From: Acanthococcus lagerstroemiae
Taxonomy: Eukaryota > Arthropoda > Insecta > Hemiptera > Eriococcidae
NCBI GenBank assembly: GCA_031841125.1
Contig: CM063108.1
Location: forward strand, 50,676,122 to 50,740,121
Direction of reading: 5' to 3'
Length of the DNA stretch: 64,000 nt
The notes below the pieces were generated by a model. That model had not been told where the DNA came from. It ran no database searches and saw only the letters and a list, made by a program, of their open reading frames with translations. The translations under genes and the position numbers were made by a program. Of this stretch, positions 12,301 through 20,075 are shown one piece after another; positions within the stretch are counted from its first letter, which is position 1; each line of letters begins with the position of its first letter.

Positions 12301-15300
12301 TGGTAGGCCCGTGACTGCTTCTACGGATGTTCTTGTCAATACTGCGTGGGCCATGGTGCAAGATGATCATCGAATAACATGTAGGCGGTGCTGCACTACT
12401 CGATATTTCGAAATCAACCGCAGCAATGATTCTTACGGAACGTTTGGGTCTTCGTTGAGTTTGTGCCCGCTGGGTCCCACATTTTTTGACATCGGAGTCC
12501 TCATGCTGCTAATCGTGTGGCCGAATTTTTGGAAAAATGGGGCATTAAGGTTATGCCACACCCGCCATACAGTCCGGACTTGGCTTCGTGCGACTGGTAC
12601 CTCTTTCCAAAGTTGAAAGAACACCTCAGAGGTACCCGATTTGGGTCAAATGACGAGGTAATCAAAACTGTCCAGGGGGTCCTTCGAAGCTTTCCGGATG
12701 ATGCGTTCCAGGCTGCGTACTATAAATTGATTGAGCGATGGGATCGTTGCATTGAGTCCGGGGGGATGTATTTTGAAAAACAGTAATGTTTGTTTGGTGT
12801 AAAATAAAGAATTCGATTTGCAATGCGTGTACTGACAAAACTTATTGGACACCCTTTGTATTAATTATTTCCAAGTTTCTTACCATTTGAATTTTGTTTA
12901 TAAGTAGGTGGTCAATCTCGTTTTTCGTGAGGCCATTCGGGGATTCGCAGGTCCATTTCCGAGAAGGTTTTTTCTTTTAAAAAAAAGCGGAGGCTATTTT
13001 TAGTTTATTTTGGTCTGTGAATTCTAACAGTTAGTATCCATTCTTATTAGTATTGTTTAATATGAATTGTCCTAGGCATGCATTCGCTGATTTGAGATTT
13101 TTATTACATAGAAGAAAGACTGAAAAACGGTTTGGATACATACATAGCATTTGTAGATTTAGAAAAAACTCTTCATAACGTTGAATGGTAAAAATATTTC
13201 AAATATTGGCGGAGATAGGAGTTGAGTATAAAGAAGGTAAAGTAATATGGAACGTAAGGGCTCAAATACAAATAAAGGTGACAGCGGAAGAAAGGAAAAA
13301 TTCAAAAAGGAGTAAAACAAGATTGCTGTTTATCACCAGTACTGTTTAACCAATTAGTAGAATAAGTAATTGAAGAATGAAAGAAAATCATACATAATAA
13401 TACAAAGGGAGACGGTTAGAATGATAAGGTTTGTAAATGACATTGTAATAGTGAAAAGAATTACAGAAGAACAACTAAAGGAAACATTGAAAAAGTCAGA
13501 TGAAAAATTGAAAACAAAATATGAAATGAAGATGAATAAGAATAATACGAAAGTGATAGTAGATGGGAACCAAATCCAAAAGATATCGAAATAGAATGTG
13601 AAAAATAGAGGAGATAAAGAAATTCAAATATATTGAGTTGTTCTGACAATGCAAGATGGAAAAAGTAAAACAGGAATAATTGTAGAATAGAAGAAGCTAA
13701 GAGAGGGAAATTTGGAATAAAATGATTAAAAAAAGAGAAAAAAAAAAGAAGGTTAAGTGGTAGGTCATAATATAAAATAACCATGGATATCGTAGTTACT
13801 GCTAGAGGGAATGGCTGAGAGAGAGAGAATTGTAAAGGAAGGTAAAGATGGAGCTACGAGTATAAAGAGCAGATAATGAAGGATACAAAATGTAAATCCT
13901 ATTCAGAAATGAAAAGATTAGCACAGAAAAGAGAAAAATGGAGAGATGCAACTTACTAGTCGAGAAACTTTATATCATCATCAAGGGGAATTTTTTTCTT
14001 TCTCTTCTTGTAACCAAACTAAAAGTTGAGTATTTGAAATACAAACTACATCACAAACGTGGGTTCAATTTTTTGAACTGAAATTTAATGAAATGCGCGT
14101 CCATGCCCCGGTCCCTGAAAATACTACAGGAGGAGGTATCCAAGTGTAAAATCACTGAGTTACTTTTGTTATTATATGTAGCAATACGATCCTAAGTACC
14201 CTCAATTAACGAAGATCTTATTCTATCTCGAGTTGATCTGATCACCCGATCATGAAGAAAGTGAAAACCTCGAGACATTTCCATAGCACACATTGATTCA
14301 TTGTTTCCCGAAACAAATGCAAATAATGGTTATCTGATTCGTACAGAAAACTGTGAAACTATTACAAGTTACTATCGACGAAGCTGGTGCTACTAAACTT
14401 GAAGAACTCGATACCACAAAGTCACTGAAGTTATCATCTTTGAGCTCCGAAGTATGTACCTTATAATTAGAGACCGGATTTCTCGGCATTTGTCAACTTT
14501 TTTCCTGAAAGGGCGGAAGGGAGAATTTCATGAGCACGAATCAAGGTATAGGAGACTCGGGGGAAAATTTCATGTTGCCGAAAATGAGAAGAATGTTGGA
14601 GACGTGCGGAAAGCGTAAGAAATGCAAAAGTTGCAAACAATACTCTGAAATCATGAACTACAAACTACCTCCAGATGGGATCGTCACAAAATGGGGAACG
14701 TGGGTGACGGAGGTTGCTGTATTTTTTGCCGATAAGTTCCAGACATATTCAGCTCTCATTTCTGAACTTCCCGATGATTCACAACACATCACGAAAGTGA
14801 AGGTATGAACGAGAGAATTCTACCGACCGATTTGGTCTTCATTAAAATTTACGTTCCTGTTCTACCCGAAGTTCCTAAGAAGCGAGAATGTTGTGGTCTG
14901 TCATTGTCTGAACAAGTCGAAGAAATCGAGAATGTTCGAGCTTTGGTAGCTGGAGATTTCTGGAGCTAAAAGATTCATTTTGAAAGAAAAATATTATTCT
15001 GTCTTTTCCAAAAATATAGGATTCGGGCTATTAAAAGAACTTGCTTTCTCATTTACCGATAGCACAGCATTACGACCTCAGTTTTGCGGGACCCTGTACA
15101 CCTCACCTCTTACATACATACCCCTCTTATCTGTGGACTTACGTTCCTTTTCGGAGAATAAATGTAATTTAACTGATAGGAGGCATAATTTGAAACTTAA
15201 AAACGTCGAAAAGCATTTGATTGTGATATATCATAATTCATCGTACATATATTAAAAAATTGTGTATTTTTGTACCTATTTTTTTTTTTTTGCCGAATGA

Positions 15301-18300
15301 TGCCGAATTTTTTTAGATATTTCTACTAAATTTCCTATTTTTTAATGCCGAAGAAACCGGTCTCTACTTCTACATATTCGTATAAGGAATGCAGCAGAAA
15401 TCAATTATAGCGATGTCGAAGGAGACTCATTGTCCATAGTTAAAACTAATTCATCGCTCAAATCAATATTATTTTTATTGTATTACTTCTGGTCTGACTA
15501 GGAAATCACATCATTATAAGCAGAATACCCTCATAAGCGGCATCATTATAACCGATTTCTACTGTATGTAGGTGTCGCGTGGATTAACAATAATGAACAA
15601 TTCCTTTTATTTGATATTATACAGCCATTGACGCACACTTATTTTTCTGCAGGGATGTTACATATTCGACACCATGAGTTTGAACGGCGTACATGTGTGG
15701 ATAGGAGAAAGATCAGAACCAAAATTAAATGAAGCAGCCGCCATCGGATTAGAACAATGGCTTACAAAAAGACCTCCAAAATCGTCGGACTCATCAGTGC
15801 GGGTAGGTTCATGAAAATGAGGACGGGAACGTTAAGTGTCAGTAATTTTCGAACTTTTCAATTTTAATGAGCATCAAGTCGATCATTAATCCGGTACTTG
15901 ATGAAAATATGAGCCACTAAAATTCCATTTCGACTATATACAATTAAGAGATAGTGCACAGAGTTTTCCCCTTATTCTTATGAAAAAATACTCCAGATTT
16001 CAACTTCTTTTTTTTTTCGATAACAGACAAATTCCGACAGATAAACCCTGTTGGAAGCCATGAAAAACTACAACAGTATCTCATTCCAGGAAATGTAGCT
16101 TTTTCCAAATATTAATTATTGATGATGGCGTTCCAACAGGTAAATAATTTTTCCGGACGTAAAAAGCTCCCCATTCGGATGTCCGGGAGAGAGCTACCTG
16201 GGGAGCATTATCATCGGAAAGTTTTAAAAAGAAAGGCGCAAGTAAAATAGGAACTTGGAATGCAAGAAGCTTGAATGGAGTTGGACGATTAGAGAATCCT
16301 AGGAGAGAAATGAAGAGGCTTCACCTAGGAACAGTGACGTAAGGTGGAAAGAGGAGAATGATTTTTGGTCAGGAGATTTTAGAATAATAAATACAAAGGG
16401 AATAAGAGGACAAGCAGGCACCGGAATTGTTATGAATAAACAAATAGGTAATGAAGTTATATACTCGTATTATACACAACAGGGTGAAAAGTTTATCTTG
16501 ATGGCTCGTAAACAAACAAAAAAAAATTAATACATAATCAATACTTACAACAATAATACGAGTGTATATGCCCACTAATACGCACTAGGACGGAGAAATT
16601 GAGGAGGTACATGAAGAATTGGTAGGACTTATGCAGCAAGTTAGAAGGGAAGAGAATCTCATTATTATTATGGGTGACTGGAGTGCTAGAGTTGGTGAAG
16701 GAAAAGATAGTTGGGATTTTGGATTAGGAATGAGAAATGAAAGAGGAAAGGATTTGATACAGTTTTGCACGAAGTATGACAGTTATAGGAAATACTCGAT
16801 TTGAAAATCATTATAGAAGAAGGTATACACGGAAGAGTCCAGGTAACGAAGGTAGATATCAAATTGACAGGCCAAGCGCTAGGCACCGGAAACGCGAGCC
16901 CTTGCCCGGGGCACCCAATTTGTATATTTCATCAATCATCATGGAAGGTGTGATTGATGCCTCGTTTCTTTTGCCAGAAGTGACAAATATTCTTCCATTG
17001 CCCGGGGCGACAAAATTTCTAGCGCCGGGCTTGCAAATTGATTATATTATTACAAAACGTTTTAGGAATCAAATATTAGACTGTAAAACTTACCGGGGGG
17101 GCTGATATTGACAGTGATCAGTGATGAAATGTAAGCTTAAATTGGAGAAACTTGGTAGAAAAGAAAAGGTAAAAAGGTGGAATTTGAAAAAGTTAGAAAA
17201 TATTAATGTTATAATGAAATATTAAGAGGATATTGTGTTACAATTAAAAGTTGAAAAAACACAGGAAATTAACAATGTCGAGGAAGAATGGGGTAAAATA
17301 AAGGACGGAATATTAAAGTCAGAAGAAGAAATTCCAGGTAAAACTAAGAAAGTAGAAAAGAAACCATGGATGAAGGAGGAAATCCTTAGAAAGATGGATG
17401 AACAAAAATATAAGAAGGCAAACGATGGGGAAGGTAGATTAGCTTATCAAAGGTTAAGGAATGAGATAAAGAGAGAGTGTAAAAAGGCAAAGGAGGAATG
17501 GATGAAAGAAAAAAGTGATAAGATAGGAGAATTCATGAATAAATGACAAATAGACTTGGCCTATAGAAAAGTAAAAATGGAGTTTGGAAAACGAAGGAAG
17601 AAAGCAAGTAATATAACAAATAAGGAGGGAGAGCCTATTTACATAGCTGAAGGAAAACGGAAAAGGTGGGTAGAGTATGTAGAAGGACTAAATCGTAATA
17701 ATGAGGATGAACAGATAAGAATAGAGGGGAAGGAAGATATGGAAGAAGATGAGAGCGGAGACTTAATTTTTATAAGGTGAATTTGACAAAGCATCGAAAG
17801 TTTTAAAGAAAGGGAAAGCTCCAGGAGTGGAGGAGATACCAGCTGAATTATTACAGAAATTAGGAGAATATGCACTTTATAAACTGTACAAATTAGTGTG
17901 TTATATTTATGATAAAGGGGAAAATGCGTGAGGACTGTAAAAAGGGTGCTATTGTAACAATACCAAAAAAAGCACGAGCAGATAGGTGTTAAAATTATCG
18001 AACAATTAGTCTTCTTTCGCATGCGTCAAAAATATTAACCAGGAGAATTTACAGGAGAATTAAGAATAGAATAGATACAGAATTAGGAGATAATCAGTTT
18101 TTATTTAGAAGAAGTAGAAGTACTAGGGAAGCAGTGTTAGCTTCGGGATTATTCGTAGATGGAAGACTCAAAAAGGACCACGATATATACGGCATTCGTT
18201 GATATTGAAAAAGCTATTGACGATATGAAATGGGATAAAATGTTTGATATTCTAAAAAGGACAGGAATAAAATTTGAAGAAAGACAAGTTATTTCAAACT

Positions 18301-19083
18301 TATATAAAGGACAGAAAGCCACATTAAAAAAAGAAGTTTATCAAATGTAGAGAGCTGGCGTCCTAATGAACACGAACATGCATTCACCATCATACTTTAT
18401 TGTTTTAGTTTGAATTATCATCGTTAATCAATACCATCATAACATGAGAAGCCTCAAACATTTTCAATTGTATCATTCAGATCACTCTACTCACGAAGTG
18501 GGGTAAAAAACCCATCATTACATTTCGACATTCCCTACACAAGGTTCTAGCCTAACTTGGAACGTTTGGAAGGCAGCGTTCAATATTTTGCACACATCAT
18601 CACGATATTCTTGGGCGAAAACTGAAAGCACCAATTTACAGTTGTGTAGAATCAATTTATCAAGTATAGGGATCAGGAAGGAAATTGTAACATACTAACT
18701 CAAATGACTTTCCTTCAACACAACCACGTCTGAGGAAATGAACAAAATCTGAGACAAAAACCGCATCGCAATAATATGGAACGCTACTATCGCGGAGTCA
18801 CTGAAGAAGTTAAACGGATTATATTGAGGGATATGAAGAGGGAGCTCCAAGGCGGGTTATAAAAAACAAAGCGTCGATGTTCAAACTCCCAAGTTATGGT
18901 ACCTAATCAATATTCAGAAATACTTTCTCCAAAGAAAGAAATAGTTCACATTGTTTTATTTCCCAGGTTACATACAACGTGCAAGGAAGAGAAAGCACAT
19001 ATTTTTTGATGCAATTCAGTGATGGTTTAATAGGCAGTTCAGAAGTTCAGCCGAGTGTAGCAGCGAAGACCCTTTCTACATGA
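5448..19083 (+). CDS. Secreted-type three-repeat gelsolin/CapG-like protein (10 coding exons)
   Basis: Coding exons are 5448-5600, 5702-5794, 6058-6123, 6249-6378, 9435-9490, 9602-9779, 9916-10043, 14347-14451, 15653-15802 and 18967-19083. All have GT donors and AG acceptors, and phases agree throughout (1176 nt, 391 residues plus stop). The protein starts with a signal peptide (MKYTLLLLSLFYTSS), followed by three gelsolin-like repeats. Repeat 1 holds TFWENGELKSDISYWVGSKA and later ETDLFKSQF; repeat 2 holds SLNKIDTFVVESKTDILILKG and ends in EFLDLLRVGPGY; repeat 3 holds GCYIFDTMSLNGVHVWIGE. Gelsolin/villin/CapG proteins cap or sever actin filaments, usually under calcium control. The family's GD calcium pair before the repeat-1 strand reads TE here, and repeat 3 has EG in place of DD, so calcium control may be altered (inference). 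About 20-25 residues of the usual repeat 1-2 linker are missing; an unseen exon in 6379-9434 is possible. A signal peptide makes a secreted role, such as haemolymph or saliva, conceivable but unproven. Confidence 0.85.
6380..9434. other. Intron 3 of the gelsolin-like gene (3.06 kb)
   Basis: It holds a TTCA-rich minisatellite (6680-6885), a weak short repeat around GAGACTGTGTTA near 7220-7475, and one long minus-strand reading frame at 8885-9313 with no recognised domain. A small exon encoding the usual linker between gelsolin repeats 1 and 2 could hide here; I did not find a convincing one. Confidence 0.5.
6680..6885. repeat. Degenerate TTCA-rich minisatellite
   Basis: Units such as ATAGCTCATTCAAGTTTTCG then TTCAGTTCATTTC recur about every 40 bases (compare 6788-6824 with 6830-6862), with shorter TTCACGTTCAGTTCACTT blocks before them. 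It has no coding potential and lies inside intron 3 of the gelsolin-like gene. Confidence 0.55.
9435..10043 (+). CDS. Gelsolin-like gene, exons 5-7 (linker and repeat 2)
   Basis: Exon 5 (9435-9490) encodes GVRLYILKGQKIIRIAE, which matches the strand opening gelsolin repeat 2 (family pattern: LhxVKGxxxVRxxxV). Exon 6 (9602-9779) gives SLNKIDTFVVESKTDILILKG and the helix QISQLAEALTQRLQKDKNKG. Exon 7 (9916-10043) gives REDGGDHTKEFLDLLRVGPG, matching the family's DDGxExxxFWxxLGG repeat end, and an acidic EFEDDIN tail. Exons 5 and 7 start in phase 1 and fit the preceding donors exactly. Exon 6 runs directly into stop codons after its donor GTAAAT, supporting the splice site. Confidence 0.85.
10299..11225 (+). 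pseudogene. LINE fragment: endonuclease and linker region (family L1a)
   Basis: The opening (CTCCCATTCGGATCTCCGGG then ACTACCTAGTGAGAAACTAT) closely resembles the LINE at 16160. The sequence translates, with many stops and shifts, to the start of an apurinic-type endonuclease (GIWNEKILNEVG), then NKILDCKTYPG and, later, a linker with RRKPW and ELIDERRKYQQVTD. The segment is an inactive remnant inside intron 7. The rest of the same LINE probably resumes at 13095, after an antisense insertion. Confidence 0.7.
11911..12858 (+). mobile_element. Internally deleted mariner transposon
   Basis: The ends form a 29-bp inverted repeat with one mismatch (left CAAAGGCTGTCCAATAAGTT..., right the same with GGGTGT), flanked by TA at 11909-11910 and 12859-12860. 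At 948 bp it is shorter than the usual mariner length of about 1.3 kb. It carries both ends of a mariner transposase gene but lacks the middle. The well-matched ends suggest a comparatively recent insertion, and it interrupts an older antisense LINE. Confidence 0.93.
12110..12786 (+). pseudogene. Mariner transposase, internally deleted and frameshifted
   Basis: The N-terminal part (12110 to about 12430) has the paired helix-turn-helix region with the mariner motifs LGKSAPETISHVRSAYVEDC and DRPRSGRPVT. After a frameshift and a deletion of the central catalytic part, the C-terminal part (12517-12786) reads FLEKWGIKVMPHPPYSPDLA and CDWYLFPKLKEHL, the PPYSPDLAxCD motif containing the last acidic residue of the DD34D triad. 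It ends in GGMYFEKQ. The gene cannot make active transposase, because the first two catalytic aspartates are missing. Confidence 0.9.
13095..13975 (+). pseudogene. LINE reverse transcriptase remnant (family L1a)
   Basis: It is heavily decayed, but the order of RT motifs is kept: LDTYIAFVDLEKTLHNVEW, then GVKQDCCLSPVLFNQL (13299-13350), then RFVNDIVIVKRITEEQLKET (13429 onward; the FADD box is FVND here). The first motif matches the LINE at 18159. It is probably the 3' half of the LINE whose 5' half lies at 10299-11225. Confidence 0.75.
14347..14451 (+). CDS. Gelsolin-like gene, exon 8 (start of repeat 3)
   Basis: It encodes 35 residues in phase 0: KTVKLLQVTIDEAG, then TKSLKLSSLSSE. This follows the family pattern KLYxVSDxxG...PLxxSxLxSxD, which opens gelsolin repeat 3. 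The acceptor is TTCGTACAG and the donor GTATGT. Confidence 0.82.
14520..14965 (+). pseudogene. hAT-like transposase remnant in intron 8
   Basis: An open frame at 14530-14808 contains KLPPDGIVTKWGTWVTEVAV and FADKFQTYSALISELPDDSQ. These resemble the PxPVxTRWGTW block and following helix found in arthropod hAT-like transposases. After a frameshift the reading continues with LVFIKIYVP and LSLSEQVEEIENVRALVAG. A cysteine-rich CGKRKKCKSCK stretch precedes the block. The assignment rests on this recalled motif only. The fragment lies entirely inside intron 8 and is not spliced to the gelsolin exons. Confidence 0.45.
15653..15802 (+). CDS. Gelsolin-like gene, exon 9 (core of repeat 3)
   Basis: Fifty codons in phase 0: GCYIFDTMSLNGVHVWIGE, then the helix LNEAAAIGLEQWLTKRPPKS. 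This is the family's DCYILDxxxxxIxVWxG core followed by the ERxxAMxxAxxFL helix. The expected DD before CYI is EG. The acceptor is ATTTTTCTGCAG and the donor GTAGGT. Confidence 0.87.
16160..18350 (+). pseudogene. Decayed LINE in intron 9 (family L1a)
   Basis: The 5' part reads GTWNARSLNGVGRLEN and, further on, LIIIMGDWSARVGEGKDSW (endonuclease, 16655-16710) and RNQILDCKTYRG (17066-17100). A charged linker follows at 17235-17780 (RLAYQRLRNEIKRECKKAKE). The RT begins near 17785 (LKKGKAPGVEEIPAELLQKL) and continues with FVDIEKAIDDMKWDKMFDIL (18195-18255) and NLYKGQKATLK. It is cut at 18350, before the FADD box. Stops and shifts are frequent. It lies in the same orientation as the host gene. Confidence 0.8.
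18967..19083 (+). CDS. Gelsolin-like gene, exon 10 (C-terminus and stop)
   Basis: Thirty-eight residues and a TGA stop: VTYNVQGRESTYFLMQFSDG, then a serine-rich tail. VxxVxxGxExxxFxxxFxxW is the usual close of gelsolin repeat 3. The acceptor is TTTATTTCCCAG. There is no further gelsolin repeat, so the protein is CapG/severin-sized rather than a six-repeat gelsolin. Confidence 0.85.
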   Translation, partial: VTYNVQGRESTYFLMQFSDGLIGSSEVQPSVAAKTLST

Positions 19084-19115
19084 AAAGTATATTGAGCTGC
19101 GTTTTCGAATTATAT

Positions 19116-19121
19116 AATAAA
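19116..19121 (+). terminator. Polyadenylation signal of the gelsolin-like gene
   Basis: AATAAA lies 33 bases after the stop codon. Further AATAAA-like motifs occur near 19170, so cleavage could also be slightly further downstream. Confidence 0.6.
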
Positions 19122-19680
19122 TTCTATTTATGTATTTATTTTGTTCGTAAGTTCCACATTTATCAGATTAGATAATAATAAATTAGAATCCAACTAAAGC
19201 ACTTTATTATTTCCGGATCCGAATAGTCATCGTGAACGAAGAAACAAAAGGTCAAGATTTGATTTGCGAAAAAAAAAAGGTGTAAATAATCATCATTATT
19301 CCCCCAGTTTGCAACGGTTCATAGAATTGTTCGAATTTACTTCACATTAAAGCTCTGATTAGAGGACTAAAGCTCAAATTTACTGACAAGCAATGAAAAA
19401 CTATTGGATAAAACAAAACAAATTCTCATTCATAATTTCACGGAATGATTACTCATATTTTCCGAAAATAGAGAATGAGAAAGACATGGGGCTTCATTGA
19501 TTTGGCAGTACGGCAGTCCTCGTAAGCCACCACTCGGCATTCCTAGTATCTGGTCAATCATAATACATAATTTAAAAATTCTTAAGAAAGTTCTAAAATC
19601 AACACAAGGCATACAAAAGCACACAGGAGGAAATAATGTAAACGAAAAACAAAAGGAGATCAGACTACTTTTCTAGATTG

Positions 19681-20075
19681 ACTGCAAAGTGTTCAACCAA
19701 AAATCCCCAAGAGAGCGTTTTCAGACAGTGTGAACTAAAGGTATCTGCCAAAATTGTTTTGGCAGTAAGCATCATTCTTCCAGTTGCTCCAAGGGTGGTT
19801 GCAAACTCTGTGGAAGCAAACATCATACCCTACCTCATTTTGATACACCTTCCGAGCCTGCTGAGAAACCAAAGGATGATTGTGAATCACACGCTGCAGA
19901 ATCTTTGTCAACTAAAGAGAGGAGGGCTGAGTCAAAAGTTTGCAATTCCACTACTGATCTGCATTGCTCTGGTAGTAAATTTATCCTGCTGCCTACCGCC
20001 GTCGTACATTTTAAATGTGGTAGAGTCATTGGAAATCTACGAGTTCTCCTCAGGGAATTGCCAGCGCAGATAGGT
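19681..20075 (+). pseudogene. BEL/Pao retrotransposon gag-protease fragment
   Basis: In the frame starting at 19747 two zinc knuckles follow each other: CQNCFGSKHHSSSC, then CKLCGSKHHTLPHFD. This CX2CX4HX4C plus CX2CX3HX4H arrangement is typical of BEL/Pao gag. After a frameshift, FILLPTAVVHFKCG and IGNLRVLL (19980-20050) match the strand before the retroelement aspartic protease, but the catalytic aspartate motif is missing, because the sequence changes to a LINE near 20076. It is a truncated fragment. Confidence 0.7.

Larger units (their letters stand above)
11500..12985 (-). pseudogene. Antisense RTE-like LINE endonuclease fragment, split by a mariner
   Basis: On the minus strand, 12960-12861 reads SRKWTCESPNGLTKNEIDHL, an endonuclease block like that of the LINE at 20076. 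The reading continues at 11909 with NLGFSPDHRAEKASLKI, which holds the catalytic SDH-type motif (here SPDH). Between the two lies exactly one mariner element with its TA duplication. The frame is continuous across the insertion once the mariner and one TA copy are ignored. A linker with TDDKLSENTKEKT follows below 11712. It has stops and is not functional. Confidence 0.75.
10044..14346. other. Intron 7 of the gelsolin-like gene (4.3 kb), filled by nested elements
   Basis: From 10299 to 13975 this intron is almost entirely mobile-element sequence: a sense LINE split by an antisense LINE, which is split by a mariner. The acceptor before exon 8 is TTCGTACAG. Confidence 0.7.

Noticed and set aside
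14530..14808. Extra exon of the gelsolin-like gene
   Set aside because: Exon 8 already joins exon 9 in phase at the expected point of repeat 3, and this frame has a transposase-like WGTW block instead.
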